From Noviluteimonas gilva (GTDB lineage: Bacteria; Pseudomonadota; Gammaproteobacteria; Xanthomonadales; Xanthomonadaceae), in the NCBI RefSeq assembly GCF_009740395.1, contig NZ_WOXT01000003.1, positions 124,001-188,000 of the forward strand: DNA of 64,000 bases, given 5' to 3'. Below the pieces are notes generated by a model. The model saw only the letters and a program-made list of their open reading frames with translations. It did not search any database and had not been told where the DNA came from. Numbering within the stretch: position 1 is the first letter of the stretch; every line of letters starts with the position of its first letter. Of this stretch, positions 61,023 to 64,000 are shown piece by piece. Both the position numbers and the translations under genes were made by a program.

Positions 61023-61753
61023 GTCCGCGCATGCCGGTGATGCTCGGTCCCGATCCGGTGTTCCCGCCGGTGGAGCTGGCGCTGCGCGAACCCGATGGCT
61101 TGCTGGCGGTCGGCGGCGATTTGTCGGTGCCCCGATTGCTCGCGGCGTATCGCAGCGGGATCTTCCCGTGGTTTTCCGCGGGCCAGCCGATCCTGTGGTG
61201 GTCGCCCGATCCGCGCATGGTGTTTCGCACCGAGGGTGGCGTGCGCCTGTCGTCGAAGTTCCGTCGCGGGTTGCGGCAATCGGCGTGGACCGTGCGCGCC
61301 GATACGCGATTCGACGAAGTGATTGATGCCTGCGCGACCATCCGGCGCCCGGGGCAACGCGGCACGTGGATCGTGCCGGCGATGCGTCGCGCGTATGGTG
61401 TGCTGCACGAACAAGGGCACGCGCACAGCATCGAAGTCTTCGATAGCGAGCGCCTGGTCGGCGGGCTGTACGGCGTTTCGATCGGCGCGATGTTCTTCGC
61501 CGAGAGCATGTACAGCGGGCAGTCCGGTGCTTCGAAGGTCGCGCTGGCCGCCCTCGCCCATCGCCTGCGCGAATGGGGCTGGCCCCTGATCGACGCGCAG
61601 GTGGAGAACGACCACCTGCTGCGCATGGGCGCCGAATCACTGCCGCGCGACGCCTTCCAGCGCATCGTGGCGGCTCAGGTGGCCATCGCCGTGGAACCAG
61701 GCCCCTGGACCGCGCGATTCGGCGAACTGAGCGCCCCTGCCCTCGCAGCCTGA
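61019..61753 (+). CDS. aat: Leucyl/phenylalanyl-tRNA--protein transferase
   Basis: Adds Leu or Phe to proteins with basic N-termini, making them ClpS/ClpAP substrates by the N-end rule. The 244-residue protein has PDGLLAVGGDLS, YRSGIFPWFSAGQPILWWSPDPRMV, GTWIVPAMRRAYGVLH, GVSIGAMFFAESMYSG and WPLIDAQVENDHL. The start ATG at 61019 overlaps the upstream stop. The clpA gene that acts on its products lies 400 bases further, on the opposite strand. Confidence 0.96.
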   Translation: MSPRMPVMLGPDPVFPPVELALREPDGLLAVGGDLSVPRLLAAYRSGIFPWFSAGQPILWWSPDPRMVFRTEGGVRLSSKFRRGLRQSAWTVRADTRFDEVIDACATIRRPGQRGTWIVPAMRRAYGVLHEQGHAHSIEVFDSERLVGGLYGVSIGAMFFAESMYSGQSGASKVALAALAHRLREWGWPLIDAQVENDHLLRMGAESLPRDAFQRIVAAQVAIAVEPGPWTARFGELSAPALAA

Positions 61754-61846
61754 ACCGGACGCTTGGCGCTCCAGCGCCGCACATGCCAGAATGCGCGACT
61801 TTGCGGGCGGCCGAATGCCGACCCGCCTTATCCGATCAGGAAATAC

Positions 61847-62065
61847 ATGGCCAAAGACGACGTCATCGAGTTCGAGGGTACGGTCACCGAAACCCTCCCG
61901 AACACCATGTTCCGGGTGAAGCTCGAGAACGGCCACGAAATCATCGCCCACATCTCCGGCCGCATGCGGAAGAACTACATCCGCATCCTCACCGGCGACA
62001 AGGTCAAGGTGGAAATGACGCCTTACGACCTGACCAAGGGGCGCATTACGTACCGTATGAAGTAA
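61847..62065 (+). CDS. infA: Translation initiation factor IF-1
   Basis: Binds the 30S A site during initiation. The 72-residue OB-fold protein is near invariant: [30 protein letters not shown], then [18 protein letters not shown], then [10 protein letters not shown]. The start ATG at 61847 has AGGA six bases upstream. Gap to aat is 93 bases, so it likely has its own promoter. Confidence 0.98.
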   Translation: MAKDDVIEFEGTVTETLPNTMFRVKLENGHEIIAHISGRMRKNYIRILTGDKVKVEMTPYDLTKGRITYRMK

Positions 62066-62085
62066 ACCACGCAAGTGGTTGAATG

Positions 62086-62113
62086 AAAAAGGCGACCTGA
62101 GGGTCGCCTTTTT
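62086..62113. terminator. Bidirectional terminator between infA and clpA
   Basis: A perfect 12-base stem AAAAAGGCGACC/GGTCGCCTTTTT with a 4-base loop TGAG. A-run and T-run flank it symmetrically, so it can stop both converging transcripts. Confidence 0.92.
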
Positions 62114-62134
62114 CGTTTGCGCGGAGATTAACGG

Positions 62135-64000
62135 TTAAACCGTTACCGGAAGCAGCTTCTCCGGCTCGGCCTGCGCTTCGACCTTCAGCTCGCCATCGAC
62201 CACGTCGATAGACACCTTGCCGCCGCCGACCAGTTTGCCGAACAGCAGTTCGTCCGCGAGCGGCCGCTTGATCTTTTCCTGGATCACGCGGGCCATCGGG
62301 CGGGCGCCCATCAGCGGGTCGAAGCCGTGCTGCGCGAGCCAGTCGCGGGCCGCCGGGGTGGCGGACAGCGACACGTTCTTCTCATGCAACTGGACTTCCA
62401 GCTCGATCAGGAACTTGTCGACCACGCGCAGGATGTGCTCGAAGCCCAGCGCCTGGAACTGCACCACCGCATCGAGGCGGTTGCGGAATTCCGGGCTGAA
62501 GCTGCGGCGGATCACTTCCATCGCATCGGTGCTGTGGTCCTGGCGGGTGAAGCCGATCGTGCGACGCGAGGCTTGCGCGGCGCCGGCGTTGGTCGTCATC
62601 ACCAGGATCACGTTCTTGAAGTTCGCCTCGCGCCCGTTGGTGTCGGTGAGCACGCCGCGGTCCATGACCTGCAACAGGATGTTGAAGATGTCCGGATGCG
62701 CCTTCTCGACTTCGTCGAGCAACAGCACGCAGTGCGGCGTCTTGACGATCTTCTCGGTCAACAGACCGCCCTGGTCGAAACCGACGTAGCCCGGAGGCGC
62801 GCCGATCAGACGACTGACCGAATGCGGCTCCATGTACTCGGACATGTCGAAGCGCACGAGCTCGATGCCCAACTGCAGCGCGAGCTGGCGCGTGACTTCG
62901 GTCTTGCCCACGCCGGTCGGGCCGGAGAACAGGAAGTTGCCGATCGGCTTGTCCGGATTGCCCAGGCCCGAGCGTGCGAGCTTGATCGCCGAGACGAGCG
63001 TGTCGATGCCCGGGTCCTGCCCGAAGATCACCATCTTCAGGTTGCGATCCAGGTTCTTCAGCACGTCCTTGTCCGACGCACTGACCTGCTTGGTCGGGAT
63101 GCGCGCCATCTTCGCCACGATCGTTTCGATTTCCTCGACGTCGATCAGCGACTTGCGCACGGCGGCGGGCAGAAGCCTTTGACGGGCACCTGCTTCGTCG
63201 ATGACGTCGATCGCCTTGTCGGGCAGCAGACGATCGCCGATGTGCTTCACCGACAGGTCGACCGCGGCCTGCAATGCGTCGTCGGCGTAGGTCACGCCGT
63301 GGTGCGACTCGTAACGCGGCTTGAGGCCGTGCAGGATTTCCACGGTCTCGCCCACCGTCGGCTCGACGATGTCGATCTTCTGGAAGCGACGCGCGAGCGC
63401 GCGATCCTTTTCGAAGATGCCGCGGTATTCCTGGAAGGTGGTCGAACCGATGCAGCGCAACTCGCCGGACGCGAGCACGGGCTTGATCAGGTTCGAAGCA
63501 TCCATCGTGCCACCCGACGCCGAACCGGCGCCGATGATCGTATGGATCTCGTCGATGAAGAGGATCGCACCGGGGTGCTTCTTCAACTGCGCGAGGACCG
63601 CCTTCAGGCGCTTCTCGAAATCGCCGCGGTACTTGGTGCCCGCGACCAGCGCGCCGAGGTCGAGCGCGTAGATCACCGCGTCGGCCAGCACTTCGGGCAC
63701 GTTGCCTTCGACGATGCGCTTGGCCAGACCTTCGGCGAGCGCGGTTTTGCCCACGCCGGCTTCGCCGACGTAAAGCGGGTTGTTCTTGCGACGGCGGCAC
63801 AACACCTGGATGGTGCGTTCGACTTCATCGGCGCGGCCGACGAGCGGGTCGATCTTGCCGGCGAGCGCGAGGTCGTTGAGGTTGCTGGCGAATTCGGCGA
63901 GCGCGTCGCCCTTGTGTTCGCCCTCCTCGCCCTGGCGCGCCTCGTCCTGCGATTGCGATTCCTCGCCTTCGCCGGTGCGCGTGATGCCGTGCGAGAGATA
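62135..64000 (-). CDS. clpA: ATP-dependent Clp protease ATP-binding subunit ClpA, partial
   Basis: Unfoldase ring that feeds ClpP and works with ClpS on N-end-rule substrates. The visible 621 residues begin near the end of the N-domain linker (acidic stretch GEEGEHKGDAL). AAA-1 has Walker A VGEAGVGKTALAEG and Walker B ILFIDEIHTIIGAG. AAA-2 has FSGPTGVGKTEVTR, FDMSEYMEPHSVSRLIGAPPGYVG and LLLDEVEKAHPDIFN. Sensor-2 GARPMARVIQEKIKRPL lies near the end. The frame is still open at 64000, so the start and the N-domain are outside the window. Confidence 0.96.
   Translation of the reverse strand, partial: YLSHGITRTGEGEESQSQDEARQGEEGEHKGDALAEFASNLNDLALAGKIDPLVGRADEVERTIQVLCRRRKNNPLYVGEAGVGKTALAEGLAKRIVEGNVPEVLADAVIYALDLGALVAGTKYRGDFEKRLKAVLAQLKKHPGAILFIDEIHTIIGAGSASGGTMDASNLIKPVLASGELRCIGSTTFQEYRGIFEKDRALARRFQKIDIVEPTVGETVEILHGLKPRYESHHGVTYADDALQAAVDLSVKHIGDRLLPDKAIDVIDEAGARQRLLPAAVRKSLIDVEEIETIVAKMARIPTKQVSASDKDVLKNLDRNLKMVIFGQDPGIDTLVSAIKLARSGLGNPDKPIGNFLFSGPTGVGKTEVTRQLALQLGIELVRFDMSEYMEPHSVSRLIGAPPGYVGFDQGGLLTEKIVKTPHCVLLLDEVEKAHPDIFNILLQVMDRGVLTDTNGREANFKNVILVMTTNAGAAQASRRTIGFTRQDHSTDAMEVIRRSFSPEFRNRLDAVVQFQALGFEHILRVVDKFLIELEVQLHEKNVSLSATPAARDWLAQHGFDPLMGARPMARVIQEKIKRPLADELLFGKLVGGGKVSIDVVDGELKVEAQAEPEKLLPVTV

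Overview
The window is one stretch of a high-GC chromosome. Gene content and order point to a gammaproteobacterium of the Xanthomonadaceae/Lysobacteraceae (Lysobacter-like). The evidence is the run ndk-rlmN-pilF-rodZ-yfgM-bamB-der, the folD-guaB-guaA group, and trxB / ftsK-lolA-rarA next to aat-infA / clpA. This placement is inferred from synteny and protein resemblance; no database search was possible. I see no prophage, insertion sequence or CRISPR array.

Layout. Positions 1-1949 (minus) hold a beta-oxidation dehydrogenase, cut by the window edge, under a PsrA-like TetR regulator. Positions 2218-8822 (plus) are a housekeeping run: ndk, the RNA methyltransferase rlmN, then envelope genes (pilF, rodZ, yfgM, bamB) and the ribosome GTPase der. 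ispG and hisS, present at this place in enterics, are absent. Positions 8833-11783 carry molybdopterin genes (mobA, moeA, a rhodanese-MoeB fusion). Positions 11816-14129 hold a secreted DUF2272 protein and a minus-strand trio (DUF1244, alpha/beta hydrolase, zinc ribbon). Positions 14225-19395 have folD, guaB, guaA, a YCII/DGPF protein and tadA. Positions 19397-28400 have a DUF2721 membrane protein, orn, a large sensor diguanylate cyclase, the divergent ppsA/ppsR pair, a DUF1249 protein, a tRNA-Ala/tRNA-Glu operon and a glutathione transferase.

The accessory core is 28790-48617. A 3407-residue exported repeat protein is followed 11 bases later by a 1173-residue outer-membrane beta-barrel and then by a 56-residue proline-rich mini-protein. 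Next come a structured non-coding stretch with a terminator, a VioB-like/ferredoxin-like/double-CDGSH fusion, a convergent secreted tyrosinase, and a DUF4124 protein whose upstream region holds a long bulged palindrome. The giant protein has a tandem array in which a 194-residue two-domain unit recurs at exactly 582-base spacing. Nearly every domain carries its own Cys-x7-Cys pair.

The rest (48821-64000) is a MASE1-PAS-GGDEF cyclase, a small membrane protein, the fluoride channel crcB, an MFS transporter, rarA, lolA, ftsK, alanine dehydrogenase (ald) divergent from trxB, a FemAB-like protein, aat, infA and, convergent beyond a bidirectional terminator, clpA cut by the right edge.

Themes: cyclic-di-GMP turnover (two GGDEF proteins, one starting right after orn), envelope assembly and surface structures, and several likely regulatory RNA or palindromic DNA elements. 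The most promising undescribed items are the giant repeat protein/barrel/mini-protein cassette, the structured element at its right edge, and an 18-codon scrap of a second folD 3' end between folD and guaB.
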